DNA of 16,957 nt from Streptomyces sp. NRRL WC-3549 (GTDB taxonomy: Bacteria; Actinomycetota; Actinomycetes; Streptomycetales; Streptomycetaceae): assembly GCF_000721935.1 (NCBI RefSeq), contig NZ_KL585401.1, positions 98,018 through 114,974 on the forward strand. Direction: 5' to 3'. The stretch's first letter is position 1; every line of letters begins with the position of its first letter. Below, in pieces: positions 7,537 through 15,465 of this stretch. Under the pieces are notes generated by a model. It was not told the origin of the DNA, did no database searches, and was given only the letters and a program-made list of their open reading frames with translations. The position numbers were made by a program, and so were the translations under genes.

Positions 7537-7537
7537 C

Positions 7538-8509
7538 ATGGGCTGGTGGCGGATCAACGCGGACACCCTGGCGGCAGGCCGCTTCCTCGTGTCGGAGCTG
7601 GTCGAGACGGCCGCGACCCTGCAGGCACTGGAGTGCGGCACCGCCTCCCATCCCGCCGAACGCGCGTGGTTCGACGCCCACCGCCCCGCCTACCGGGAGC
7701 GGCTCGCCGGGGACCCGGTCGCCGCGCGGCTCGTGAGGATCGGCCTCGGCGGCCTCTGGAACGCCGACTTCCTCACCCCGACCCCCACCGGGAGCGGCGG
7801 TTTCGCCCAGGACCTGGCCCGCCTACGGCGGACGCCGCCCGATCAGGCGCGCGCCGATCTGGAGGTGTCCAGGGGCGGTCCGCTGCCGCCCCTGCTGCAC
7901 CGCCCGGACCTGCCGGAGAAGGCGGCGGACCTGTTGGCGTGGGTGTGGGAGCGGATCGTGCGCCCCGACTGGTCCCGTCGCCGCCGGATCATGGAGGCGG
8001 ACATCGTGGCGCGAGCCGGGCAGCTGAGCCAGGGCGGCTGGACCGCCGCCCTGGAAGCGATGAACCCCGGTATGCGATGGCTCGGGGGCAGTCGGCTCCA
8101 GGTCAACCCGCGGGACTACCCGCCGCGTGAACTCTCCGGTGCCTCACTGGCCTTCGTGCCGGTCACACCGCGTCAGGGCTGGGTCTCCTGGGACGCGGAG
8201 GAGCGGCGGTACGCCGTGGTGTACTCCTGCTCCGGGGTGCTGTCGGACGTGCACGGGCAGGCCGTCCCGGACAGCCTCGGCCGACTGCTGGGGCCCGCCC
8301 GGGCCGGTGTGCTCGTGCGGCTGGGAAGCCCGAAGAGCACGACCCAGCTCGTGGCACTGACCGGCCAGGGGCTGGGATCGGTCGGCCGCCATCTGAAGGT
8401 GCTGACCGATGCGGGGCTGGCCGGGCGGCGGCGGTCGGGCCGGTCGGTGCTCTACTTCCGTACGGAGGCCGGAGAGGTCCTCGTACGGGCTCAGCGCCCG
8501 GCCGCCTGA
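7538..8509 (+). CDS. ArsR-type winged-helix transcriptional regulator with DUF5937-like N-terminal domain
   Basis: A 323-aa protein starting [28 protein letters not shown]; the ATG at 7538 follows GGGGAGGCGAAACC. The N-terminal ~230 residues resemble the DUF5937 region found in actinobacterial ArsR-like regulators (opening 'x-x-x-L-A-x-x-R-F-x-x-S-x-L-x-E' and the [13 protein letters not shown] motif). The C-terminal ~70 residues form a winged helix-turn-helix: [16 protein letters not shown], then [20 protein letters not shown] (recognition helix), then a wing ending [12 protein letters not shown]. There are no Cys clusters of a classical metal sensor, so a small organic ligand is more likely than a metal. 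It is divergent from the MFS gene and probably represses it. Its last 19 nt overlap the 3' end of the Vat-like gene on the other strand. Confidence 0.82.
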   Translation: MGWWRINADTLAAGRFLVSELVETAATLQALECGTASHPAERAWFDAHRPAYRERLAGDPVAARLVRIGLGGLWNADFLTPTPTGSGGFAQDLARLRRTPPDQARADLEVSRGGPLPPLLHRPDLPEKAADLLAWVWERIVRPDWSRRRRIMEADIVARAGQLSQGGWTAALEAMNPGMRWLGGSRLQVNPRDYPPRELSGASLAFVPVTPRQGWVSWDAEERRYAVVYSCSGVLSDVHGQAVPDSLGRLLGPARAGVLVRLGSPKSTTQLVALTGQGLGSVGRHLKVLTDAGLAGRRRSGRSVLYFRTEAGEVLVRAQRPAA

Positions 8510-9144
8510 GGCGCCGCCGCCTCCAGCGCGTCGAGGTCACCGGCCATCAGCGCGCGTACGTGCGCGGTGACGTGCTCGGCGGGCCAGTCCCACCAGGCGA
8601 GCGCGAGCAGCCGGGCGACGTCCGCGTCGTCGTACCGGACACGGATCAGCCGGGCCGGATTGCCGCCGACCACGCCGTAGTCCGGCACGTCGCGGGTGAC
8701 GACCGAACCGGCCGCGACGATCGCGCCGTTGCCGATCCGTACACCCGGCAGCACCGTCGCCCCGTTGCCGATCCACACGTCGTGGCCCACCACCGTGTCG
8801 CCCCGCACCGGCAGGTCGCTCAGCAGGTCGGCGTGGTCGGCCCACGCACCGCCCAGCATGGGGAAGGGGAAGGTGGACGGGCCGTCCATGCGGTGGTTGG
8901 CGCCGTTCATGAGGAACCGCACCCCGGTCGCCAGCGCGCAGTACCTGCCGATGACCAGTCGCTCCGGGCCGTAGTGGTACAGCACGTTGCGGGTCTCGAA
9001 CTCCGTCGCGTGCTCGGGGTCGTCGTAGTACGAGTAGTCGCCGGCCTCGATCAACGGCGACGTCACCAGCGGCTTCAGCTGGACCACCCGCGGCTGGCCC
9101 GCCATCGGGTGCAGCACGGAGGGGTCGGGAGGCGAGGAAGTCAT
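8491..9144 (-). CDS. Vat/CatB-type hexapeptide-repeat acetyltransferase
   Basis: A 217-aa left-handed beta-helix O-acetyltransferase of the xenobiotic type (CatB chloramphenicol and Vat streptogramin A acetyltransferases). It carries family landmarks: [14 protein letters not shown] (~29-42), [22 protein letters not shown] (~53-74), NGANHRMDG with the expected catalytic His84, [10 protein letters not shown] (~93-102), the hexapeptide stretch [32 protein letters not shown] (~118-149), and [12 protein letters not shown] near 160-170. The ATG at 9144 has GAGAGGG upstream; Met14 is a less likely start. It follows permease 1 by only 43 nt on the same strand, so co-transcription is possible. Chromosomal actinobacterial members are common, and resistance activity cannot be assumed. 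It overlaps the convergent regulator by 19 nt. Confidence 0.9.
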   Translation of the reverse strand: MTSSPPDPSVLHPMAGQPRVVQLKPLVTSPLIEAGDYSYYDDPEHATEFETRNVLYHYGPERLVIGRYCALATGVRFLMNGANHRMDGPSTFPFPMLGGAWADHADLLSDLPVRGDTVVGHDVWIGNGATVLPGVRIGNGAIVAAGSVVTRDVPDYGVVGGNPARLIRVRYDDADVARLLALAWWDWPAEHVTAHVRALMAGDLDALEAAAPQAAGR

Positions 9145-9187
9145 CCGGACACCCTCTCAGCGGGGGACGGCGGGGGCCAAGGGGATA

Positions 9188-10594
9188 TCAGGCGCCCGGC
9201 GTGCGCGCGGCCCGCCGCTGCCGTACCAGCCCGATGACGACCAGCACCGCCGTCAGCGCCCCGGTCGCCAGCAGCTGGTCCCGGGTGTCGGGCTGACGCA
9301 GCATCAGCAGGAAGATGCCGGCCATCGCCAGCAGCGCCACGACCGTCAGGACCGGGAAGAGCCACATCCGTACGACGAGCTTCTCCGGCGCCTCGCGCTC
9401 CAGCCGGCCGCGCAGGACCAGCTGGGAGACGGCGATGAAGATCCAGACGACCAGGATCACCGCACCGATCATGTTCAGCAGCCACGGGAAGACGTCGTCG
9501 GGACGCCAGTAGCTGAGCAGCACGCAGAGGAAGCCGAAGAGCGAGGAGGCCAGCACGGCGTTGCGCGGGACACCGGAGGAGACCGTGCCGAGCCGCCGGG
9601 GCCCCTGGCCGCGCGCCACCAGGGAGCACGCCATGCGCGAGGCGCCGTAGATGTTGGCGTTCATCGCGGAGAGCAGCGCGATCAGGATGACCACGTTCAT
9701 GATCTCCGCGGCTCCGCTGATCCCGAGGTGGTCCAGCGTCGCGTAGAACGGCCCGACCTCGGCGACCTTCGGGTCGTCCCAGGGGACGAGGGCGACGATG
9801 ACCGCCATCGAACCGACGTAGAACACCGCGATCCGCCACATCGCCGTGCGCACGGCCTTGGCGACGCCGCGCACCGGGTTCTCCGACTCGGCCGCCGCGA
9901 TGGTGACGGTCTCCAGGCCGCCGTACGCGAACACGGAGGCCAGCAGCCCGATGATGAACCCCTCCGAACCGTTCGGCAGGAAGCCGCCCTCGCCGGTGAG
10001 GTTCGAGGAGCCGGGGGAGTCGGTGCCGGGCAGCACGCCGAGGATCGCGAGCACACCGAGGACCAGGAAGAGGCTGATCGCGATCACCTTGAGCGCGGCG
10101 AACCAGAACTCGAACTCGCCGAAGTTCTTCACGGCCGCGAGGTTCGTACCGAGGAAGACCAGCATGAACAGCGCGACCCAGGCCCACTCCGGAGTGCCCG
10201 GCAGCCAGCCCGTGACGATCTGCGCGGCGCCGATGCCCTCCAGGCCGACCGCCACACAGAGCAGCACCCAGAACGCCCACCCCGCGGTGAAACCGGCCCA
10301 CGGGCCGATCGCCCGCTCGGCGTGGACCGAGAAGGAGCCGGAGGCCGGATCGGCGGCCGACATCTCGCCGAGCATCCGCATCACGAACATCACCAGCAGC
10401 CCGGAGACGCCGTAGGCGATGACGATGGAGGGGCCCGCGGCGGCGATACCGGCGCCGGAGCCGACGAACAGCCCCGCCCCGATCACGCCCCCCAGGGCGA
10501 TCATCGAGAGATGGCGCTGCTTCAGGCCGTGGGTGAGGGCCGAATCGGCGGGGGGCGCGGCGTCCGTGGGGGGAGGCGCGGAGGTCCGGGACAT
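9188..10594 (-). CDS. Amino acid permease 1, AAT family (APC superfamily)
   Basis: A 468-aa cytoplasmic-membrane transporter with 12 predicted membrane segments. The AAT signature in TM1 is GGVIGAGLFVGSGAGI (~35-50); TM2-3 carry MRMLGEMSAADPASGSFS (~69-86) and the loop VKNFGEFEFWFAALKV (~155-170) is diagnostic of the family. I chose the ATG at 10594 (MSRTSAPPP...) over an in-frame GTG at 10633, because the longer start adds a non-conserved leader and has no ribosome-binding site; the chosen start also has only a weak one. Substrates in this family include GABA, proline, aromatic amino acids and D-serine, and the sequence does not tell which. It is closely related to permease 2 immediately upstream (identical or nearly identical NFGEFEFWFAALKV and GGFLPNG segments) and may lead an operon with the Vat-like gene 43 nt downstream. 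Confidence 0.9.
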   Translation of the reverse strand: MSRTSAPPPTDAAPPADSALTHGLKQRHLSMIALGGVIGAGLFVGSGAGIAAAGPSIVIAYGVSGLLVMFVMRMLGEMSAADPASGSFSVHAERAIGPWAGFTAGWAFWVLLCVAVGLEGIGAAQIVTGWLPGTPEWAWVALFMLVFLGTNLAAVKNFGEFEFWFAALKVIAISLFLVLGVLAILGVLPGTDSPGSSNLTGEGGFLPNGSEGFIIGLLASVFAYGGLETVTIAAAESENPVRGVAKAVRTAMWRIAVFYVGSMAVIVALVPWDDPKVAEVGPFYATLDHLGISGAAEIMNVVILIALLSAMNANIYGASRMACSLVARGQGPRRLGTVSSGVPRNAVLASSLFGFLCVLLSYWRPDDVFPWLLNMIGAVILVVWIFIAVSQLVLRGRLEREAPEKLVVRMWLFPVLTVVALLAMAGIFLLMLRQPDTRDQLLATGALTAVLVVIGLVRQRRAARTPGA

Positions 10595-10699
10595 GGACGG
10601 CTCTGTTCGCTGGACGGGACTGGGTCGGACCACAGTCTGAGCACGGGGTCCGCCCTCGGGGTACGGATGTCCGCTATACGGTCACCGGACTCACACAAG

Positions 10700-10715
10700 G
10701 TGTCCATCCGGACAC
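10700..10715. promoter_or_regulatory. Small inverted repeat between permeases 2 and 1
   Basis: GTGTCC-ATCC-GGACAC, a perfect 6-bp repeat with a 4-nt centre, lies 7 nt past the permease 2 stop and 106 nt upstream of permease 1. A related half element, GGATGTCC (10665-10672), is nearby. It could be an operator for permease 1 or a weak terminator of permease 2; the stem is too short to decide. Confidence 0.35.
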
Positions 10716-10722
10716 GGCCCCG

Positions 10723-12132
10723 TCATCCGGACCGGCCCGCCCGCGCCTGCCGTACGACGGCCACGAGCAGGACCAGCCCGGTGGCCCCCGCCGACCACAG
10801 CACCTGCGTACGGGCGGCGTCGTCGGTGAGCATCAGCAGCAGGACGGCCAGCAGGGCGGCGAGCGTCAGCCACGTCAGCCACGGGAAACACCACATCCGC
10901 AGGGGCAGCCCGCCGGGCGTCTCCCGCTCCAGCCGGCGCCGCAGCCGCAGCTGGGAGGCGGCGATCAGCCCCCAGACGAACAGCAGGACCGCGCCCACCG
11001 AGTTGAGCAGGTAGAGGAAGACCGAGTCGGGCCACCTCAGATTGAGCAGCACGGAGACGAAGCCGAAGGCCACCGACGCCAGCACCGCCCGGCGCGGGAC
11101 CCCGCCGCCCGGCCCCCTGCCGCGGCCCGAGACCTTCAGCAGGCCGCGGGGCGCCTCGCCCCGCTCGGCCAGCGAGAAGATCATCCGGGAGGAGCCGTAG
11201 AGGTTGGCGTTGAGCGCCGAGAGGAGGGCCACGAACACCACGATGTTCATGATCTGCCCCGCCGAGGGCACCCCGAGCTCGTCCAGGACCTTCACGTACG
11301 GGCTGAACCCCGCCCGCTGCGCGGTCCACGGCAGGACGGTCACGATCACCAGCATCGAGCCGACGTAGAAGAAGAGGATGCGCACCACCGCGCTGCGCAC
11401 CGCGCGTCCCACCGCGCGCGCCGGGTCGTCGGTCTCGGCCGCCGCGATCGTCACGACCTCCAGCCCGCCGAAGGCGAAGACCACCGAGAGCACACCGGCG
11501 ACGACCCCGTCCCAGCCGTTCGGCAGGAACCCGCCCCGGCCGGTGAGGTTGCCGAACCCCACCGGGTCGGTGTCCGGCAGCAGACCGAAGACGGCCAGCG
11601 CGCCCAGCACCAGGAAGACCACGATGGCGGTGACCTTGAGCGCGGCGAACCAGAACTCGAACTCGCCGAAGTTCTTCACCGCCGTCAGGTTGGCCACCGT
11701 GAAGACCACCATGAACAGCAGCACCCAGAGCCACTGGCCCACCGCCGGAACCCAGCCGTGGGCGATCTGCGCCGCCGCCGTCGCCTCGACGGCGAGCACC
11801 ACCACCAGCATGAACCAGTAGAGCCAGCCCGCACTGAACCCCGCCCAGCGGCCCAGCGCGCGCTCCGCGTGGACGGAGAAGGAACCGGACGCGGGCATCG
11901 CCGCGGACATCTCGCCGAGCATCCGCATCACCAGCATCGCGAGCGCCCCGGCGATCAGGTACGACACGGTGACGGCCGGTCCGGCGACCGAGATCCCGGC
12001 GCCCGAGCCGACGAAGAGCCCGGCACCGATCACCCCGCCCAGTCCCAGCATGGTCAGATGGCGCTGTTTGAGGCCGGGCGCCAGGGGCTCCGGCGGAACA
12101 GGGGGGAGGGTGGGGGAAGACGCGTCGTGCAT
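10723..12132 (-). CDS. Amino acid permease 2, AAT family (APC superfamily)
   Basis: A 469-aa, 12-segment membrane transporter. The TM1 signature GGVIGAGLFVGSGAGISVAG is at ~32-51, followed by MRMLGEMSAAMPASGSFS (~66-83), FSAGWLYWFMLVVVLAVEA (~94-112) and VKNFGEFEFWFAALKV (~152-167). It is the nearest relative of permease 1 in the window, which suggests an old tandem duplication. The ATG at 12132 has only a distant GAGAGTGA (about 12 nt away); the AT-rich island at 12156-12170 is a possible promoter. The gene is divergent from bioY across 251 bp. The substrate is not predictable from sequence. Confidence 0.9.
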   Translation of the reverse strand: MHDASSPTLPPVPPEPLAPGLKQRHLTMLGLGGVIGAGLFVGSGAGISVAGPAVTVSYLIAGALAMLVMRMLGEMSAAMPASGSFSVHAERALGRWAGFSAGWLYWFMLVVVLAVEATAAAQIAHGWVPAVGQWLWVLLFMVVFTVANLTAVKNFGEFEFWFAALKVTAIVVFLVLGALAVFGLLPDTDPVGFGNLTGRGGFLPNGWDGVVAGVLSVVFAFGGLEVVTIAAAETDDPARAVGRAVRSAVVRILFFYVGSMLVIVTVLPWTAQRAGFSPYVKVLDELGVPSAGQIMNIVVFVALLSALNANLYGSSRMIFSLAERGEAPRGLLKVSGRGRGPGGGVPRRAVLASVAFGFVSVLLNLRWPDSVFLYLLNSVGAVLLFVWGLIAASQLRLRRRLERETPGGLPLRMWCFPWLTWLTLAALLAVLLLMLTDDAARTQVLWSAGATGLVLLVAVVRQARAGRSG

Positions 12133-12155
12133 GGGGGGCGGGTCACTCTCGGATG

Positions 12156-12170
12156 ATTATGGGGAACCTA
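12156..12170 (-). promoter_or_regulatory. Candidate promoter -10 region of permease 2
   Basis: On the minus strand this short AT-rich island reads TAGGTTCCCCATAAT, holding two -10-like hexamers, TAGGTT (12170-12165) and CATAAT (12161-12156), 24-38 nt before the ATG. No good -35 pairs with either, so which one is used, if any, is open. Confidence 0.3.
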
Positions 12171-12350
12171 CAGTCTCACGCGGCGCGCCCCTTCCCCTTC
12201 GCCGGAGCGATTCCACCCCCACCACCGTGACAAGCGTCACCCCGTCGAGTTGTTGCGGAAGCTGCTTTGTGTGAACCCCACTAACCCCTCAACTGCCGCT
12301 TTGTGGGCCGCCGACGGTGATCGCGTGAGGGCCGGTCGGCTAACGTCGCC

Positions 12351-12356
12351 TACGAT
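12351..12356 (+). promoter_or_regulatory. Candidate -10 hexamer of bioY
   Basis: TACGAT fits the TAnnnT pattern of Streptomyces housekeeping promoters and would place the start of transcription about 20 nt before the bioY ATG. The -35 position is poor (GAGGGC region), which would suit an activated or weak promoter. Confidence 0.35.
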
Positions 12357-12383
12357 CTGCCCACCTCTCACCGCGGAGTCCCG

Positions 12384-12980
12384 ATGAGCACTGCTGCCGC
12401 CGCCCCCGTCCGTTCCGGAGCGGTCCTCGCCGACCTGCTGCCCGCAGCCCGGCACCGCTACGCGGTGGACACCGCGCTGGTCGTCGGCGGCGCCGCCCTG
12501 ACCGGCATCGCCGCCCAGATCGCCGTGCCCGTGCCCGGCTCCCCGGTCCCCGTCACCGGCCAGACCTTCGCGGCGCTGCTCATCGGTACCGCCCTCGGCG
12601 CCCGCCGGGGTTTCCTCTCCCTCGCCCTGTACGCGCTCGTCGGCATGGCGGGCGTGCCGTGGTTCTCCGAGGGCAGCTCCGGCCCCGGCGGCGCCTCGTT
12701 CGGCTACGTCCTCGGGATGCTGCTCGCCGCCACCGTCGTCGGCGGCCTCGCCCGCCGGGGCGGTGACCGCTCGGTGCTGCGCACCGCGGGCACGATGGCG
12801 GTCGGCTCGCTGATCATCTACGCGGTGGGCGTGCCGTACCTGGCGCTCTCCACCGGGATGTCGATGAGCGCCGCCGTCGCGGCCGGCCTGGTGCCGTTCC
12901 TGATCGGTGACGCGCTGAAGGCCGCCCTGGCCATGGGCGCGCTGCCCGCGTCCTGGAAGCTCATCGGGCGTCGCGGCTGA
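12384..12980 (+). CDS. bioY: Biotin transporter BioY (ECF S component)
   Basis: A 198-aa, six-segment membrane protein that binds biotin for uptake. Family landmarks are ALTGIAAQIAVPVPGSPVPVTGQTF (~38-62, the conserved P-x-x-x-V-P-V-T-x-Q-T motif), LLIGTALGARRGFLSLALYALVGMAGVPWF (~65-94), GPGGASFGYVLGM (~100-113) and the C-terminal 'PFLIGDALKAALA' (~170-182, the F-x-x-G-D-x-x-K motif). The length is typical. GCGGAG lies 7 nt before the ATG at 12384. No bioM/bioN ATPase or T-component genes are nearby, so it is a solitary S component that must work alone or share an energising module encoded elsewhere. It sits on the opposite strand, between the second and third permease genes. Confidence 0.95.
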   Translation: MSTAAAAPVRSGAVLADLLPAARHRYAVDTALVVGGAALTGIAAQIAVPVPGSPVPVTGQTFAALLIGTALGARRGFLSLALYALVGMAGVPWFSEGSSGPGGASFGYVLGMLLAATVVGGLARRGGDRSVLRTAGTMAVGSLIIYAVGVPYLALSTGMSMSAAVAAGLVPFLIGDALKAALAMGALPASWKLIGRRG

Positions 12981-12999
12981 CGCCGTACGGACCACCGAA

Positions 13000-13044
13000 G
13001 AGGCTCGCCGGGTCGCGTGACGCGACAGCGGACCGGCGAGCCTC
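13000..13044. terminator. Compound bidirectional terminator downstream of bioY
   Basis: A perfect 12-bp outer stem GAGGCTCGCCGG (13000-13011) / CCGGCGAGCCTC (13033-13044) encloses a second 6-bp hairpin GTCGCG-TGA-CGCGAC (13012-13026). It starts 20 nt after the bioY stop and is also downstream of permease 3 on the other strand. Confidence 0.85.
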
Positions 13045-13097
13045 CCGGCTGTCCGGGCGGGGGCGGGGCCGTGGCGAAGGCCCTCCGTGCGCCCGCA

Positions 13098-13116
13098 GGC
13101 CCCCGTGGCGGGGGCC
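13098..13116 (-). terminator. Hairpin downstream of permease 3
   Basis: GGCCCCC (13098-13104) pairs with GGGGGCC (13110-13116) around GTGGC. It lies 41 nt past the permease 3 stop and would be the first terminator met by that transcript, before the compound hairpin at 13000-13044. Confidence 0.5.
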
Positions 13117-13157
13117 GGCCGGGAGACCCGGCGTCCGCCGTCAGGTACGGCCGCGCG

Positions 13158-14600
13158 TCACTCGGCCGATGCCGCCCCCGCCTTCTTGCCGAGGGCCTCG
13201 CGCACCAGTGAGACGGCCACCACCAGCGCGGCGACCAGCAGCGAGAGCAGGACCTGCTCGCGGCCCGCGTCGTCGGTCAGCATGTAGACCAGCACGAACG
13301 AGATCATCGCGATCGTCGCCCAGGTCAGATACGGGAAGAGCCACATCCTCACGACCAGCTTCTCGGGCTGCTCGCGCAGGATGATGCCGCGCATCCGCAG
13401 CTGCGTGAAGCAGATGACCAGCCAGACGAACAGGGCGACGGCGCCGGAGGAGTTCAGCAGGAACTGGAACACCGTGTCGGGCCACTGGTAGTTGAAGAAG
13501 ACCGCCACGAAGCCGAACACGACGGACGAGAGGATGGCCGCCTGCGGCACACCCCGTTTGCTGACCCGGGCGAAAGCACGGGGGGCGTCGCCGCGCCGGC
13601 CGAGCGAGAAGGCCATCCGGGACGCGGTGTAGAGGCCGGAGTTGAGGCAGGACAGCACCGCCGTGAGCACGATGACGTTCATGACCTGCCCGGCGTGCGG
13701 GATGCCGACGGAGTTGAGCGCGGCGACGTACGAACCGTCCTTGACGATCGAGGCGTCGTTCCACGGCAGCAGCGTCAGGACGACGAAGATCGAGCCCAGG
13801 TAGAAGACGGCGATGCGCCAGATCACGCTGTTGGTAGCCCTCGAGACGGCGCGCTGCGGGTTCGAGGACTCACCGGCGGCGAGCGTCACGATCTCGCTGC
13901 CCATGAAGGAGAAGACGACCATCAGGATGCCGGTGAGGATCGCCCCCGGGCCCTCGGGGAAGAAGCCGCCGGAGTCCGTGAGGTGGGCGAGGCCCGCGCC
14001 GGGGTTGTCGGAGCCCGGGAGCACGCCGAAGACGGCGAGCAGGCCGACGACGACGAAGGCGCCGATCGCCACGACCTTGATCCCGGCGAACCAGAACTCG
14101 AACTCCCCGTAGCTGCCGACCGAGACCAGGTTGGTGGCCGTCAGGACGACCATGACGATCAGCGCCCAGGCCCACTGGGGCACCGCCGGGACCCAGCCCT
14201 CCAGGATCGTGGCGCCCGCCGTGGCCTCGACGGCGAGCACCACGACCCAGAAGAACCAGTACAGCCAGCCGATCGAGAAGCCCGCCCAGCGGCCCAGGGC
14301 CTGGTCGGCGTAGGCGGAGAAGGAGCCGGAGGACGGCCGGGCGGCGGCCATCTCCCCGAGCATCCGCATGACGAACACGACCATCATGCCGACCAGGGCG
14401 TAGGACACCAGGATGGCCGGTCCCGCCGCGGCGATGCCGGCACCGGAGCCGACGAAGAGCCCGGCGCCGATGACACCGCCGATGGCGATCATCGACAGGT
14501 GCCTGTTCTTGAGGCCGGCCTGGAGGCCGTCACCGGCCCCCTGCCCGCCCGGCTCCTCGGGCTGTCGGCCCTGCTCCGTCAGCGTCGTCTGCGACGTCAT
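13158..14600 (-). CDS. Amino acid permease 3, AAT family (APC superfamily)
   Basis: A 480-aa, 12-segment membrane transporter. TM1 has GGVIGAGLFVGSGAGIAAAG (~41-60), followed by MRMLGEMAAARPSSGSFS and a 'SIGWLYWFFWVVVLAVEATAGA' segment (~103-124). The loop SYGEFEFWFAGIKVVAIGAF (~163-182) differs from the NFGEFEFWFAALKV of permeases 1 and 2, and so does VFSFMGSEIVTLAAGES (~233-249), making this the divergent paralogue and closer to GABA/aromatic-type permeases. The ATG at 14600 was chosen because GAGGA (14608-14612) sits 7 nt upstream; the ATG at 14627 lacks one. Its leader contains a 7-1-7 inverted repeat at 14701-14715. The substrate is unknown. Confidence 0.9.
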   Translation of the reverse strand: MTSQTTLTEQGRQPEEPGGQGAGDGLQAGLKNRHLSMIAIGGVIGAGLFVGSGAGIAAAGPAILVSYALVGMMVVFVMRMLGEMAAARPSSGSFSAYADQALGRWAGFSIGWLYWFFWVVVLAVEATAGATILEGWVPAVPQWAWALIVMVVLTATNLVSVGSYGEFEFWFAGIKVVAIGAFVVVGLLAVFGVLPGSDNPGAGLAHLTDSGGFFPEGPGAILTGILMVVFSFMGSEIVTLAAGESSNPQRAVSRATNSVIWRIAVFYLGSIFVVLTLLPWNDASIVKDGSYVAALNSVGIPHAGQVMNVIVLTAVLSCLNSGLYTASRMAFSLGRRGDAPRAFARVSKRGVPQAAILSSVVFGFVAVFFNYQWPDTVFQFLLNSSGAVALFVWLVICFTQLRMRGIILREQPEKLVVRMWLFPYLTWATIAMISFVLVYMLTDDAGREQVLLSLLVAALVVAVSLVREALGKKAGAASAE

Positions 14601-14700
14601 GGTCGAATCCTCACGTGTGCGGATCATGTGTCCCGGCCCTGCCGTCGCGGGGGTGGTGCCACGGCGGACGAGGCATTGAAGCCCGGCCGGGCCGTGGATC

Positions 14701-14715
14701 GGAACCCCGGGTTCC
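14701..14715. promoter_or_regulatory. Inverted repeat in the permease 3 / rpiB divergent spacer
   Basis: GGAACCC-C-GGGTTCC is a perfect 7-bp inverted repeat with a single central base, 101 nt upstream of the permease 3 ATG. Just beside it (14718-14724) is the AT-rich CTTATTTGA stretch (minus: TCAAATAAG), the only promoter-like sequence in this spacer for the leftward gene. The arrangement fits an operator next to a -10 region. Confidence 0.45.
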
Positions 14716-14833
14716 GCTTATTTGACCCGATCATTGCCCGAGCGCCCTCGCAGCCGCCCGGTCCGGACCCGGGGCCCGGCCGCCGTGCGCCGGGGCCCCG
14801 ACCCCGCTGACGGCTACCCCGGCCGGTCCGTGT

Positions 14834-14839
14834 CACACT
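14834..14839 (+). promoter_or_regulatory. Candidate -10 of a leaderless rpiB transcript
   Basis: CACACT ends 6 nt before the rpiB ATG at 14846, the spacing at which transcription would begin at the A of ATG. There is no Shine-Dalgarno sequence before this start, which supports a leaderless mRNA, common in Streptomyces. The -35 region is not obvious. Confidence 0.45.
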
Positions 14840-14845
14840 TCGCAC

Positions 14846-15334
<489 letters not shown>

Positions 15335-15357
15335 CCACCGCAGCCGTACCCGCTCAC

Positions 15358-15389
15358 CCGTGCCGCCGGCCCGTCGCCCGGCGGCACGG
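15358..15389 (+). terminator. Hairpin terminator downstream of rpiB
   Basis: CCGTGCCGCCGG (15358-15369) and CCGGCGGCACGG (15378-15389) form a perfect 12-bp stem with an 8-nt loop, 24 nt after the rpiB stop and before the DNA glycosylase gene. No T-run follows. Confidence 0.7.
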
Positions 15390-15465
15390 TCGTTCCACCG
15401 AGCCGCCGCCGAGCCCCACTCCGGCGAGCCGCTGCCACCCAGCCGTCCGGACCGAGGAGACCGCC

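Noticed and set aside
9144..9188. Streptogramin or chloramphenicol resistance locus built from the Vat-like gene and the MFS exporter
   Set aside because: Chromosomal Vat/CatB-like genes are widespread in actinobacteria, and the MFS gene has its own regulator and promoter; nothing shows a shared resistance role.
9728..11014. A 428-codon plus-strand frame across permease 1 and its upstream region
   Set aside because: Antisense to a clear permease, with no ribosome-binding site or known domain.
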